Assembly (NCBI GenBank): GCA_002633005.1
Contig: NMRA01000269.1
Span: forward strand, 511,098-575,097
Length of the DNA stretch: 64,000 bases
Direction of reading: 5' to 3'
Source of the DNA: Phoronis australis
Lineage: Eukaryota > Phoronida > Phoronidae
A program made the position numbers and the translations under genes. This document shows, one piece after another, positions 1 through 12,619 of the stretch (within the stretch, counting starts at the first letter, position 1; the number at the start of each line of letters is the position of its first letter). A model generated the notes under the pieces. It was not told the DNA's origin. It searched no databases and was given only the letters and a program-made list of their open reading frames with translations.

Positions 1-2318
1 AATATCTTACATAATCTTGCAAGTCTTGCTAAAAGAAGTCTCTTGTTATATAAGGCTGGTAGGATAACCTGAGGCATGGAGAGACTTCTCAGGGACAAAG
101 AGACTGAAGAAACAGTTACATACCAGAAGTTACTAGTTGAAAGTTCACAGGCAACTTTTCCAGTTTCTGTTCTGTGAATAATTCTTGGTTCCAAAGCAAC
201 ATAGATGAAATTCAGCAAAAGCCAAAATGTCCATAATTCATCCCGACCTTGCTTGTACACTTGGGGACAAGAAACAAAGAATAGCTCCTTTGTTTTAAGT
301 CTGTACCAAACAAGCCTAAGGCTTTTTAAAAGTTCAAGTTTGTAGCAAAAATACGGTTGTGACATTGAAATTTAAGTTTTAACCCTTTAAGCAAATAGAA
401 TAGTCACATTTTAAACAAACGTGTACAGATGAAAAAGTAAGAACTATTGAAGTAAACAATGGATTAACACATCAAAAATCAGACAAAAGTGATTAAAATA
501 AATGTGTGTGTCTCATTCGTGAAATACGTAGTGGACCCGTACTAAATCTATTCTGAAATGTTACTTACTCGCTCAATTACTCCATTTAAAGGGGAGGAAA
601 AAGAAGAAATTTAAAAAAACGAGGCCCAATAATATACATTAAACTCTTGCAGTCATTTGCTCTCCAGATAAGAGGCTGGATGCAAACACTGAGAGTACAG
701 AGGTCTCTCCCCTGGGAACTAAGTCAGTTATCAGCAACCTTTCACAAGATAAGGCTCCACACTGCTGTGCTAAAGTTGCCTGTCATGTTGTCAAGTTCAG
801 ATCAGTTAATGGTGGTGTCATTTGATGGGTAATGGCAGTTTCTAAAGGGATGCTTGGTAGTTCCTTGTAATGAGGTGATAACAGAGTCTATGACTTAGAT
901 GAAAAGACTTTCTTTGTTCATATCTTGATACTGAACTGGACTTCTTTTGAACCTTCCAATATTTTATGGTAAATTCTACCGTGGTCTTGCTAGGTAATTA
1001 CTATAGCGGGAAGTCATTACTGGGAAGTGACAGCTATTTTCCCAAAATTAACTTGTGTTTTCAAACGTGATTTTAAACAAACTGTGTAAGTTGTCAGCAA
1101 CCTAAACATTCTAATATAAAGTTGAGGTCTCGACCTACAAAATGATCCCAATTCAGTCCCTGAAGATCACAAACTAGAGAGCCAAGGCACTTTGAATATT
1201 GCCTCATTTTAGCGCTACAAAAGACAACTCTTCCAAGGTGAATCCCTTAAGGCCAATGCTTTGTGATCTGTATCCTCCTAAACTGAAGTCCTCTAATTGG
1301 TCATTACTTCATCAGACATGTCTTGGTTTACCCTCTATATTGCACAGTGATATTAGCACTGAAAATTGAACGCTAATTCTTTATCTCTGTGATTGCTTGG
1401 TCAAATTAGTTAGAAACACAACACGTAGCGATGACGTGAATATGAAGTAGGTTGAAAATTGCCAAATGTTTTTAAGAATGAGTTTTGTGTCGAAAATGAT
1501 CCGCCGTTAATCACTCGACTGTGTCCAGTAAGTATCGTGGCGTGGTGTTGGCGAATAACACCCCAAGATGCGGGTTATGAGTCCCCAAGGTACGCCATTA
1601 GAACAAAGGTCACCTTTTTGCAGATTTTTTTTGTTTTCGATGAATACAACTGCACTTAGTTTAGTATTACTTAACGACAAAATGGGGTAAAACTGGCTGG
1701 AAATATTCAACCGGAGTAAAAACTTGTGGATGGTGTCGCATTCAAATTCGTTTCTGCCAAGGTTGCCTGATTTTATCTGTCCTAGGCACATTTCACGTTT
1801 GCGCGATGGGCTTACCTAGCTCTCATATTAGCCTGCATGCTACAAATAATTTTGAATTCATGTAAGTCATTCACTCAGAGTGAAATCAAGTGCTTTACAA
1901 CTAAGAATTCTATAAGTGTGGAGTGTGTATTGAAATGTCAACATTCAGTGTTCACTAGGCAGACTCGTTAGTTCGTTATCAATTGAACTTCTACCTGAGA
2001 AAAGTTCCGTAATTCATATGTTACCGTTATTAGGTAGTTACAAGGGCGATAACAACATAACGAACCGTGTACACTTTAACTACCTGTACACCAACAGGTA
2101 TTCGCCAACTGAATTTGTTCATCAATAAAACCAGCATATGATCAGGACGTGTAATGCATTTACTAATTGGCACTCTTACACAAGTCAAGATTGATTGACA
2201 GTAGTTCAGTTACCTTGTTCAATCAATTCTGTACATTGCTAAACCAGTATTAACAGTCCTAGTCTGGACGCAGTGTCCCCCTTTCAGAAGGTTGCAGAAA
2301 CGATAATTAACAGATTAA

Positions 2319-2343
2319 NNNNNNNNNNNNNNNNNNNNNNNNN
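2319..2343. other. Assembly gap (25 N) next to a poly-C run
   Basis: Twenty-five N bases are followed by one T and a run of 15 C (2345-2359). The homopolymer is the likely reason for the break. Gap size is probably nominal. Confidence 0.95.
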
Positions 2344-5300
2344 TCCCCCCCCCCCCCCCGGAAGGTTTTGTTTTCACTTGCCATCAGTAAGTTTTTCGTT
2401 ACGGATCCTTAAAGTCATAGAAATGGTGTCCGAATGATACAAATAAAACCAGACAATAAGTGCAACAAAAAATTCACCTATAACAGAATTTTGACTCATA
2501 GCCCAAGTAATGGTATATTTTTGTTTGTACATCTGCACCATGTCACTTTCTTGAATGTCTGCCAATAGCCACTGTTGTTGTCCCATATTTTATTGACCTT
2601 CCCCAGAGGACCTAGTTACAAAGTTCAAAGTTCTGAAAAGGACTATCAAGTCAACTGGTGATATTGTACAAGGGATTGGAATTGCTGGAAAGGCCTTCCA
2701 CATGTAAACATGTCTAATTGAAAATGTGCACGATCAAAAGGTATTAAGTTCCTGTATTTCCTCTACATCCTGTGGTTTCAAACACAGTCACATAGCAGCT
2801 GTAAGCATGGTAGCGATCAAATTTCTGAGGGCAAGTGGGAGGTACAAAATTACCTCCAGAAATGGATTGGAACATTACGCTTAGAAAATAGGGGCATATT
2901 TTTTCACCTGTACCTTTAGTTAATTAGCGTGAGGTGAAATGACTATTAAACTGGACTAGTGCAAACGTTTCAGGCATGAAACTGGATGAGGTAAAATCTC
3001 GCAAGAAAAATTTGCAGAAATTGACCTTTTTGTCATTTTTAGGGCTTTGTCATGGATGGCAATAATTTTTCAAAACATAAATCTGGTGGTAGCTACGGTA
3101 CACCTTGAACTGGTGATGCTGGAGCATAATTTAATGCTAAAAAGCAGGGTATCCCTAAACTGTCCTTACATAAGGTCACTTAGGAAAATAAACTTTTCAA
3201 TTTCAATTTGAGCAACAGGAATCGTGACCAATTACATGATAAACTATAACAGCTGATGTTTTGATTTGCTCATTGGTGTGTTAAAAATGGATTATCAGCA
3301 GAAGGTTTGTCTAAATATAACCTCTGCTTAATCCTGGAGATTCCAATCAGCTGATCACATCCCAAGCTTCAAACTGAACTTCGCATCACACCTCGAGAAT
3401 GACACTGGGCCGGACGCCTTTGAGCAAGTTTCTTGGAACACAAGCAAAATTATGCAAAATCACGATAACGAAACGGCTGGCGAGGCCGCAATGTTGAATT
3501 ATGGGAGTGCGATATAAATAAAAACATTATTTCTGTTCCATAAGCCAAGATTTCTGATCTCAAGTGTGTGGTAACTAGTTAGAGTCACGGAACACACCCC
3601 TGGCCACAACAGAACAAGTTTTCATTAGTAGGAATAAGATAGTTTAAATGAACGGTTTGGATTGAAGACTATACTGCGGTAGGGTGCCAAACTCCAATTT
3701 AGGGCATGCCGGCACAAGGTGGTCAAGTGCAATTTTATTATCTCATTTTTCGTAAAATGTTCTGCCAAAATAATGCTTTGTCACATTAAAATTTTGCAAC
3801 CGTGGCAACACTCAATATTTTACAAATTGTGGACTTTCACAACAATGTTCGAAACCCTTGAAAAACGAACAAGGGAAATTTTGATAATTATTACAGGCCG
3901 AAAATGATGAGATTTTAAACAAATTCCTGACCTTCAATGAAATATCTGTATACACATAAATGTCATCAACAATGAATTAAACGTGATTGGTCTGTGACAT
4001 CATAGAATGCTAGAGAGAAATGACACGAATGCCAGGCCTTCCATTCCGGCTTCATCAAACCTACTTGGGAAATCAGTGCAATTGTCTGTTGATTGGAAAA
4101 TGGAATAACATCTTGGTGTTCCTAAGTAGCTTGCTCTATTCCGGCTGTCTATTAAGTCTGGCTCATCACTCGAGGACTATTGAAACCCGTACAGGCGATA
4201 AGCAAGAAAGGCAAATACCTGTTAACTAAAAGTAATGTACTCTTCACACCAAGGTGGTTATAACTTTTATAACCAATTTAAAGGTCTGGTTATGTGATAA
4301 CTCTCACTATAAACACTTCAAAACCGGGGTTTAAAAGTCGCAACAGTAAGTGTGAGGGTGGTTTAGCAAGAAGTTTTAACTATTGTAACTCCTTGTGAAG
4401 CTGCTTTTACACGGGAGACAACTGTCACGGAGCAACTAACGCGGAACATCTGATTGGGCGCAAGCGTATGCATAAAATGACTGACATGGAGCAAGTTAAT
4501 AACCTAGCAGCCATTTTTGACAATGGTTTGAGAAGTGGAGTGAGTTGTACTCAATCAGTTCCTCCAGTGTCAACTACACCTCTAAACACAACAAGAGCAG
4601 GGCGGAAAAGGATTATCTTTCAATGCGCTTGCGCAACAGCATATATATGGGTGATCAGGCGGTTTGGACGTTCGCTATTGTTTTCGTGTAAATGACACAT
4701 GCTGATCCAGTTTGTGATCTAATGTCGTGTATACGCGACTTAAGTGGAGCAAATCGCACTGTGACAACATGCACCCATGTAAAACAGCTTAAAAGTTAAA
4801 TCTCTGTAGGTGGCTCTGCTATCAAATATATAAGGAAACAACAATAGAAACTAGGTTAAGTTCCTCCACAGCCAAACTCATCAAATTACATAACAACGAT
4901 GAACGCAAATACCCGTAGGAGTCAAAAAATACAACTGTGTTTTACAACATTCATCCAACAGGTGGCATTGCAGCCATAAAATTTCACTAGCTGAAAAAAA
5001 CCTGATGGCCACTAATATTGCTGTCTCATGCAATGGAAACAGTTTTGGTGCTATGCAACTTGAAGTCATAAATCATGGTTATTGAGGCACTGGGTGCATT
5101 CAAACCAGTAGGACAGTACATCTTGACAGCATCTGGGTTCAATTTAATGGCACTGTTTTGATAAACATGACTAGATGCCAGCAAGTCAACAGGGTAGTCT
5201 TTATCTAAATACCAGCAGAGCTCACCTTCTTGTGTGCATGAAGAGTAATTTTATGGCAGACAATGTGTTTTGCATTACCTCAATTTTGACTATTCATCAA

Positions 5301-6689
5301 GGTGTATCCAACAAACTTTTCAGTATCTATCAATTGAAAACAAAGATTCAATCCAGTTTGGGAGTGACAGCGATAAAAAACTGTCTAGTACTTTTTATTA
5401 CACTTTGGCTACAAATTTTACCCATTACTCGTTTCTAGGAATTATGACCTAATCGTGTGCTTTTCGGTGAAACTGCTCCAAGTAGATTTTTACCAAGTGA
5501 CCCCAGTTAGCCGATTACCACGTTAACCCGAGAATGGGAGTTATATCCCCAGGCAGTGGAATAATTGAATGCAAAAATGCAGCTGCACAATGGTGGAATA
5601 AAACTTTTTGAAACGCTGAATAGAAAATTGTAGCAAAGAACCTCGAATCATCACAGTCCTCAGCATATAGTCTAAAGAATGTACAGATCAATTTTCACCA
5701 CTGGCAATAACAGGATCTTGACTGGCTGGAAATTAATATAGCTGCGATGAATGCAATCTATTTCTAGTGGGAATCTTCTATTGACTTTCAACACATTCTA
5801 ACGAAAAATCATTAGCGATTTTATGGGCTAGTGCCATCAATGATTTTCTGCTCAGAAATAAATAGCTCCGCAAACAAGTCGGACTATTGGCTCAAAACTA
5901 ACATTTTCTATATTTTATATGCCTTGCTATTGTGCCAATTCCGTGGGTAAACAGCCAGCGATCAAGTAGTGCTCTCGCAGAAACTCATCAATATATTCAT
6001 GCAGGTGCATTATGATTCACGCCAGTTGTAGATCACTCGGAGCTTCGTAAAGCCAGGAATTTTGCCTTTCCTAGTACTGCAAATTTCATGCTAAGGTAGT
6101 CACGCCAGTCACATTTTTATTGCCAGAGGACTGATATGACATTGAAATTATTCTCGTCTAAAGAACGCCGTAGAAGCGCGATATTACCACAGCTGTTCAG
6201 ATTAACGTACGCGGCGTTTTATTCGAGAAACTCAAAACAGTAGGCAATAGGGAAAAGGCTACTTTAGCGAACTCGCCAATTTCGAAACAACAAAGTGTCA
6301 AAATTGTCCCCTTTTCAACTTTTTAAGGGCTTACGACATTGCTGTGAATGCTCGCAATTTTTTGGCAATATTGCCTGGTGCTCGCCACGGAGTAAAACAT
6401 GGTGCTACGTGAAAAAATGAGAAAATAAAATTTCACTTGTAAACCACATTGTTGAAGTTCTACCCTAAGTATTGCTGGTCAGGACAAAAACAATTTTCTT
6501 CGCAACCAGTCTGTGCTTCCAAAGCAACACTATTGTGTTCTTCTTTTTGTGAACTGAAGTTATCAGTAATGAAACACCTGGGATTCCCTGCCAGCCACCT
6601 TGCTTTGTCCTCTGAAACTAACTTACCTTGATGAGGCATGTAATAAGCTATGGAAGAGGTCGGTATATGGGACACGTCACTAAGATAGA

Positions 6690-7065
6690 AGACTTTTCAC
6701 AACCAGTTCCCCTACAAATGTTTTCCTTCTTCGACAAAATTCCCTATGAAAGGGTGATCCCTTTTGATTTAATGCCCTACAAAGGTTCACTTAGGGAGTT
6801 TGAAATTCTACAAAGAGTTACCTTTTTCAAACTACAGAAATCTACGGATTTTTAATATCTATGTTTTTAAAAGCCTTGGGTGCATAAGATGCACTCATTT
6901 TGTCTCAGGCCTTAATTGATTAAATACACAGCTATGCGAGAACTCTTACAAAAGGGTTAGATTTACAGAATTGTGCCATTTCTGGAGCAAAGCCCTACGA
7001 ACGGTTGACTTCCATAAGCGTCTTACAAATGGTTCTCTTCTGAGTTCACTCTACAATTAGGTGGG
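6690..7065. repeat. Segment with recurring CCCTAYRAAnGGTT-like motif
   Basis: The motif CCCTATGAAAGGGT / CCCTACAAAGGTT / CCCTACGAACGGTT recurs at about 6742, 6775 and 6990, with a weaker form near 7025. The same motif appears at about 39500 and 39597 on the same strand. The short open frame through it (6628-6855) has no recognisable domain, so I treat it as a dispersed low-copy repeat rather than a gene. Confidence 0.3.
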
Positions 7066-7240
7066 TATTCTAATATTAGAGCTACACCCCAGACAAAAAT
7101 ACAATCAAGTATCCCCCAGATCAGATGTAATAATGAATTGTCATTCCTCTGAAGCCAAGTAGGGCGAAACTAATTTTATTACGACAGATGGCCAAAATAA
7201 AAGTTGTTTTGTAAGGACAGCGTCATTTATTGTACCTTTA

Positions 7241-7324
7241 ACATTCAGAGGTGGATGTTAACATTCATTCAGGGGTGGGTGTTAACATTCAGGGGTGCCT
7301 GATAACATTTAGGGGTGGGTGTTA
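7241..7324. repeat. Minisatellite, about 20-bp unit, 4 copies
   Basis: Four units follow the pattern ACATTCAGGGGTGGGTGTTA, one of them carrying a 4-bp insertion (24 bp). Units start at 7241, 7261, 7285 and 7305. Confidence 0.85.
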
Positions 7325-9093
7325 GCATTCACCAATATGGTTACGTCAGGTTTCAATTGTTACAAAAACTGGCTCAAAGTTCGCTCAGGTGAATGATTCC
7401 ATTACAGGTTTAGGTAATTTTACAACTCCTCCCAGAAACAGCTCTTTGAACCTGTAAAGTCCTTCATGGAAAGATAAGATTATTTACATAAACAAAATAC
7501 TAAGGTTAAAAGTATGACCACTGATTAAGTTCAGTTTTGTGTTGGGAACATGAACATACTGTCTGATATTTGAACAGTTTGTTTGAACAGCTTTTTCTCT
7601 AGACTTAAGTCGATGAACTCCCAATATTTGATTGACATTCGTATTACGTGCAAGAGAAGTTGAAAATAATTTTCTCCGGTAATGGTCCCTGTTAATTCAG
7701 CAGATCAATGTCACAACACTGACCTTGGCACAGGCTCGTTTCATCAATTGAAGGCTGAGTATTGATTTTGCCATCTAGTGCAGTGAGACGTTCAAATCAC
7801 ATGACAGGCCTGACAAAATGCACCTTGAAGTCCCCAGTATGTGGACAAAGATTCTTCTATCTACCAAGACTGAAATTCCTAATTGAGCTGTGTATTATAA
7901 ACTAAATGGTTCTGTGATTAATCCAGACATAATACCACAAAATTATGCACCATGTAGCCAAGAAAAAGACTTTCATGCCATCAGCAATGTTTGTAATAGA
8001 CTCCCGAATTCAAAACAGCCACAAAAACTGCGAGCAAAAATATGCTCATTGGACAGATCAAACAATTGTAGGGTCTCAAATATTCCATGACGCAAGCACA
8101 GTTTCAATGCACGTTCAGCAATATTCAAAAATCTTAAACTTTTATTCAAAACACAACAGGCTGGTAGTCAACTACTGGTATCACATGAACAAAGCACTGG
8201 CCCTTCTTAGTGTTACTATGAGGACAGATGTTCACTTAAAATGGAGTTCAGTCTCAACCTCTGTCTGGTCTGCTGCCATAGTAACCAACCAAGTTGACCT
8301 CTTCTAATGGTATAAGTGGAGTGAAACCAGGAACATGTGTGGCTCCCATCACAATGAGTTCTTTCATTGAGAGATTTGGTTACAGGAGGGTTGATTGTGG
8401 TTCACTGTCTAGCTGAGCCTCACATGGCCTCACTCCTACCTCCTTCACAAACTGGCTGTAACGCGTTTTCGCTAGCACTTTCTCAAATAGCGAAAAGGTC
8501 AGTAATGTGAAAGGTTACAACAGTCATTTTTGCTGGCAGTTTGAGTTACCCCAAAATTGCTAGCGTCTTCTAACACTTTTGTAGCCAGGTTGCTTAATTA
8601 AGAACGGGTAAGAGACGTTTGTTTATTGTTTCATTAATTACTTGATAGTAGAGAGCTTGGTGTCTTTTGACATAAATTTTCAACTGATTCAAGTGGCTAG
8701 AGTTTTAGCCTGCAAAAGTGTTAACTTTTTCGCCACTCATGCATCAATCAGGAGCAGCCAGTGCATGGCGGGTCTATTTCATGAAATTGTGAAGTGTCAA
8801 ATCCATGATTAGGTTGATTTGAGGTCAAGTGCCATAACACAGACAATAAAGGCTGCCTCACACCAGGTTAACTCTGGTACTAAAAGAGCATGGGGGAGCA
8901 TCCGTGCAAAGTTAGTTGAACCTTTCACACCAGCTTTGGTACAGCACTTTGATGCCGGAGTCATCGAAGTTATTGTGTACAGATATGAACACCCCTATCA
9001 CACCAATGTTTGTTCTCACAACTTTGAGGCTGTCTTTACATCCTGACGAAACTGGCTGGAGACAGGCAACTTTGGCAAAAAATGCACCAAATG

Positions 9094-9248
9094 CAGGGGC
9101 GGATCCAGGGTTTTGAGTTAGGGAGGCTGGGGCAGAGTATTAGCCAGGATTTTGTCCGTCAGACATTCGCACCCCCCGAACTGCCAAATTTAATCTGGAA
9201 GAATTTTAGGGGGGAGGGGGACTTGGACCCCCTCTAAATCCTCTACTG
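9094..9248. mobile_element. hAT-like MITE, copy a of the GGCGGATC family
   Basis: It starts CAGGGGCGGATCCAGG and ends AAATCCTCTACTG, a decayed form of the inverse AAATCCGCCACTG. The interior (ATTTTGTCCGTCAGACATTCG) is nearly identical to the copy at 20480-20643. There is no coding capacity and no clear target-site duplication. It sits about 240 bp upstream of the LRR-Ig start codon. Confidence 0.6.
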
Positions 9249-9487
9249 AATTGTGATATCTGCCAACTGTGCTTAGTCTGTTCCCAGTCAAGTTTTCCCC
9301 CCGTTTTTGATATCCTCGCGAGAATGACTTTGGTGTGTGAACAGGTCTTATGCTGTTAAAACAGACTTCACAAGCGACTGATGTTAAATAACTTCTCATT
9401 CCACTTTCAGGTATTTATCATGATTTTACCAGGATAGACGTCTCAGGGAGTAGTCTAGTCACAAGAGGCACTTGATGCTGGTGAGAA

Positions 9488-12097
9488 ATGGCCCAAGCAG
9501 ATGGCAGGCAATGCTATCTGATCACTGTTCTACTGCTGCAAGTGTGTGTTATTTACGTGGTGAGCAGCTGTCCTCCACCATGTGTCTGTGGACTACAGAA
9601 GGTGGTGTGCAGTGGACAAGGTCTACTGGACATACCCCTCATGGTGCCAGGTGATACCGTCCTGTTGGACCTGAGCAACAATGAAATCAAGACCATCCAC
9701 AATGAGTCTTTAGAGGGACTCGCACAATTGGAACATCTGAATCTAAGGGACAACCGTATTAGTCAGATTGATAGCCAAGCTTTCACAGGACTTCCTAAGT
9801 TGAAAGTGCTAGATTTGGATGGAAATCAAATTGAACACTTCGTGAAGGCAAATTTATCGAGTTTAGCCGCGTTATCGGTTCTCAAATTGAACAGAAATCG
9901 TCTCCTAGACTTGGAGTGCAGTGAACTTGGGTGGCTTGGAAACCTGACTGAGTTGAATGCCCGACACAATAAACTGACAGTCTTTCCAGATAACTGCTTT
10001 GAAAAATTATCAAGCCTGCAAGTCCTTGATCTCAGTTGGAACAGACTTCACCTCATTTGTGAACACACGTTTATCGGACTACCCTCACTACATACACTCC
10101 TCTTAAATAACAACCACCTCCACCATGCAGTAACGCCCAACGCTTTCAAATCGCTGGTTCATTTAAGAACGTTAGACTTGGCAAAAGCAAATATATTTCG
10201 ATTAACGAACAAAACATTTTCAGGACTTGCAAACCTCGTTCACCTCAACCTCAGTGATAATGCAATCAAGGATATATGTCAGGGTGTATTCCACGCTCTG
10301 GTCAGCATTGAAACGTTGCAGCTAAGTGGGAACCCCATAGACATCATTCCTGACAATGGATTTGTTAAAAACGAGCAATTGCAACAGCTTAAGCTCAACT
10401 CAATGCCAGATCTAGTTTTCTTCTATCCTAAAGCCTTTCATGGGTTGTCTAATTTGATCCTCCTGGAGTCAAGGGATAATAAAAGGATGCAAGTTTTGCA
10501 CCGCGATGTTCTAGTGCCATTCAGACACATTGAAGTCCTCGATTTCACCAACAGTGGCATACAGTCGGTCCATTCATCAGTTGTGCGTAACCTCACGTCA
10601 AATCCTCAATTACTGCTGGGTGGAAATCCTCTGAAGTGCAGTTGTGCTCTCTCGTGGATGAGAGTAAATCAGCGACAACTCAGAGTCAACATATCCGATT
10701 TAGACACTCTGAGATGTGACAGTCCCGAACGTCTTCATGGGAGACGTCTTATCGATGTTCCTCTAAACAACTTGACGTGTGCAAAAGCCACAATAGCTAA
10801 CCGCACTACCAGTGTGGTAACGTATCAGATAGGCTCATCTGTTGAACTGAAATGCCCTGCGTTGGGAGAGCCGCGACCCTCCATAACATGGGTGACACCT
10901 AGTGGTAAGAATTTCACCTACCTCCAGTATGACCCATACAGGTACTGGCCGAGTGAGGTGATTCTAGCTGAGCATGTGCAGAACGGATCATACCACATGG
11001 AGCACCATTGGCACGAGTCCAACAAATACCACACGTCATTTGGTGACTATCAGAGAATTCATCTGCTGGACAACGGCAACCTATACATAGACTACGTAGT
11101 GCGTGGGGACGCTGGTCCGTACTCATGTCTCGTAGAAAATAGCGGAGGTAATGACTCTACTGTGATTCGACTACATCTGGATTACTTTGTAATCCGCCAG
11201 GTTCGTGACTTTACATGTTTCGTAGGCGGAGCGACTGCTGGTGTTGCCTTACTGCTGTCCATTTTGTTTGCGAGTGTTCGCGCTTGCGTAGAGAAGTGTG
11301 CATCAGCATGCAGCAAGAGAAAGAAAACCGAACGCCGTGGTTTGCGGGAGATTCTCGGGAACATCGACACTTACCGAGCGGAACGCATGCAAACCCTCCG
11401 GGATAACTACCACCTTCACGTGGACAAGATCAAAGACCAGTGCTCGCAAAACCTACTACGATTACGCGAAAACTATCACACACAGATTAGTAAAATACGC
11501 GAGAATTGCGCTGGCAAGATAGAACGCGTCCGCACAAACTACGCTAACCAGAAAGGTCGCCTTAAGGGGTATGGCTCACACAAGGTAGAGAAGATCCGCG
11601 ACAACTACAACGCCCAGATGGTCAAGATCCGAGAGTATGGCCACAACCAACTGAAGAAAATTCATGAAAATTACAAAGTTCAGCAGCAGCACATATTGAA
11701 AATATTGGAAATGCTGAATATAGAAAACTGCAGGGGTGTGGTAGACGCCGAGTGTCTGCGCACAGAGTCCATGTTGTTTGACGCGCAACTCCTGGTCGAC
11801 TCAGATTCCATGGACACACCGGAAGCCGTTACGCCTGACAACCACAGCGTATCTGACTACATGACAGCGGGTAGTGTGTCCGAAGTGTGCTCCCTCTCTG
11901 ACCAGGTGACAGGTAACAGAACAGATACAGGCGTGACGGAGCAAGGAACGCAGGTCGTGAACGAGACTATTGGAGATGCAAGAGGTGCCTCCTGCAAAAA
12001 GGATGACACCAATGGTGCCACTGTCTTTTTCCTAGGTAGCTCTGGTGACGACTTGGAATGTGGAAATGGGTCTCGGCAAGATACCTCAGTAGTATAA
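9488..12097 (+). CDS. LRR-Ig type I membrane receptor with 11-residue-repeat cytoplasmic tail
   Basis: The frame codes for 869 residues without an intron. The start ATG at 9488 follows an in-frame TGA at 9482, and an AG preceded by pyrimidines at 9410 could end a 5'UTR intron. Order of parts: hydrophobic signal peptide (about 8-27), Cys-rich LRRNT (28-41), about 13 leucine-rich repeats (57-370), LRRCT starting NPLKCSC (380-431), one Ig domain (about 445-563, Cys456 and Cys547, core DAGPYSC), transmembrane segment (about 577-599) and a 270-residue cytoplasmic tail. The tail begins with basic residues, then has ten back-to-back 11-residue repeats (634-743), then a Ser/Thr/Asp-rich end. Several N-glycosylation sequons lie in the ectodomain. 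The architecture fits LRRIG-type adhesion or signalling receptors; ligand and orthology are unknown. It probably lies antisense in GLYR1 intron 9. Confidence 0.93.
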   Translation: MAQADGRQCYLITVLLLQVCVIYVVSSCPPPCVCGLQKVVCSGQGLLDIPLMVPGDTVLLDLSNNEIKTIHNESLEGLAQLEHLNLRDNRISQIDSQAFTGLPKLKVLDLDGNQIEHFVKANLSSLAALSVLKLNRNRLLDLECSELGWLGNLTELNARHNKLTVFPDNCFEKLSSLQVLDLSWNRLHLICEHTFIGLPSLHTLLLNNNHLHHAVTPNAFKSLVHLRTLDLAKANIFRLTNKTFSGLANLVHLNLSDNAIKDICQGVFHALVSIETLQLSGNPIDIIPDNGFVKNEQLQQLKLNSMPDLVFFYPKAFHGLSNLILLESRDNKRMQVLHRDVLVPFRHIEVLDFTNSGIQSVHSSVVRNLTSNPQLLLGGNPLKCSCALSWMRVNQRQLRVNISDLDTLRCDSPERLHGRRLIDVPLNNLTCAKATIANRTTSVVTYQIGSSVELKCPALGEPRPSITWVTPSGKNFTYLQYDPYRYWPSEVILAEHVQNGSYHMEHHWHESNKYHTSFGDYQRIHLLDNGNLYIDYVVRGDAGPYSCLVENSGGNDSTVIRLHLDYFVIRQVRDFTCFVGGATAGVALLLSILFASVRACVEKCASACSKRKKTERRGLREILGNIDTYRAERMQTLRDNYHLHVDKIKDQCSQNLLRLRENYHTQISKIRENCAGKIERVRTNYANQKGRLKGYGSHKVEKIRDNYNAQMVKIREYGHNQLKKIHENYKVQQQHILKILEMLNIENCRGVVDAECLRTESMLFDAQLLVDSDSMDTPEAVTPDNHSVSDYMTAGSVSEVCSLSDQVTGNRTDTGVTEQGTQVVNETIGDARGASCKKDDTNGATVFFLGSSGDDLECGNGSRQDTSVV
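11387..11716 (+). repeat. Ten tandem 11-residue (hendecad) repeats inside the LRR-Ig tail
   Basis: Residues 634-743 divide exactly into ten 11-mers without gaps, for example MQTLRDNYHLH, LLRLRENYHTQ, VEKIRDNYNAQ and LKKIHENYKVQ. Hydrophobic residues recur at positions 1 and 4 or 5. Odd units carry an NY pair, while even units carry C or YG there, giving a 22-residue super-period. At DNA level the 33-bp units are diverged, so this is an old protein-level repeat and not a recent satellite. An 11-residue period is typical of right-handed or straight helical coiled coils. Confidence 0.9.
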
Positions 12098-12593
12098 ACA
12101 TCGTGGTAAAATTTCTAACTAGCTCACAGCAATGTAGCCGACCCGCTAACACTGTTTCTTGTGAAATAGTGAACTGCTGCAACATCCACAACCCCAGCAT
12201 AGTACTTCATAGATTTACAAATATTTGTAGATGATTTAGTGAAAATGAATGATTCAACAGTTACCTAAAGGTGTAATAATGAAATTGGACTGTTAAGTTA
12301 ATGTTCTTTTCCTTTAGAGCAGTGTTTAAATTTTATGTTATTAAGACCTAGGTTAGACTTAGACATACTAATTGTTGTTGAGTTTATTGCAGAACACAAT
12401 TTTTTCAGAGTGTGAAATCTTAAACTGTACTTCACTTTCTAGTGAGCATAACTACTGGTCCTTGTTTTGCGGAATGATTTTAAGTTAAGTATATACAGAG
12501 GTGCCTAAGTTTTCACCTAATCAAAAACCAGGTGTTGAAAAGTGAAGTATTAAAAAAGATGTTCAAAAGATAACAAAATGATGTAAACATTTG

Positions 12594-12599
12594 AATAAA
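12594..12599 (+). terminator. Candidate polyadenylation signal AATAAA
   Basis: An AATAAA hexamer lies about 500 bp after the LRR-Ig stop codon, which would give a 3'UTR of about half a kilobase. No nearer canonical hexamer was noticed. Confidence 0.5.
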
Positions 12600-12619
12600 T
12601 TCATGGAGCTCTAGTGAAC

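Larger units (their letters stand above)
1..9093. other. Non-coding stretch, probably intron or intergenic
   Basis: This AT-rich stretch holds only short open frames without recognisable domains or codon-like conservation. I looked on the minus strand for the missing 3' exons of the GLYR1 homologue (motifs expected of the dehydrogenase core, such as a CVSDP-like or FLEAPVSG-like segment) and saw none. It contains a sequencing gap, a C-homopolymer and a small minisatellite, listed separately. If GLYR1 continues beyond the left edge, the whole stretch lies in its intron 9. Confidence 0.5.

Noticed and set aside
7945-8307. 120-residue open frame on +
   Set aside because: No domain, no signal peptide, composition like translated non-coding DNA, and overlapped by another frame of similar length.
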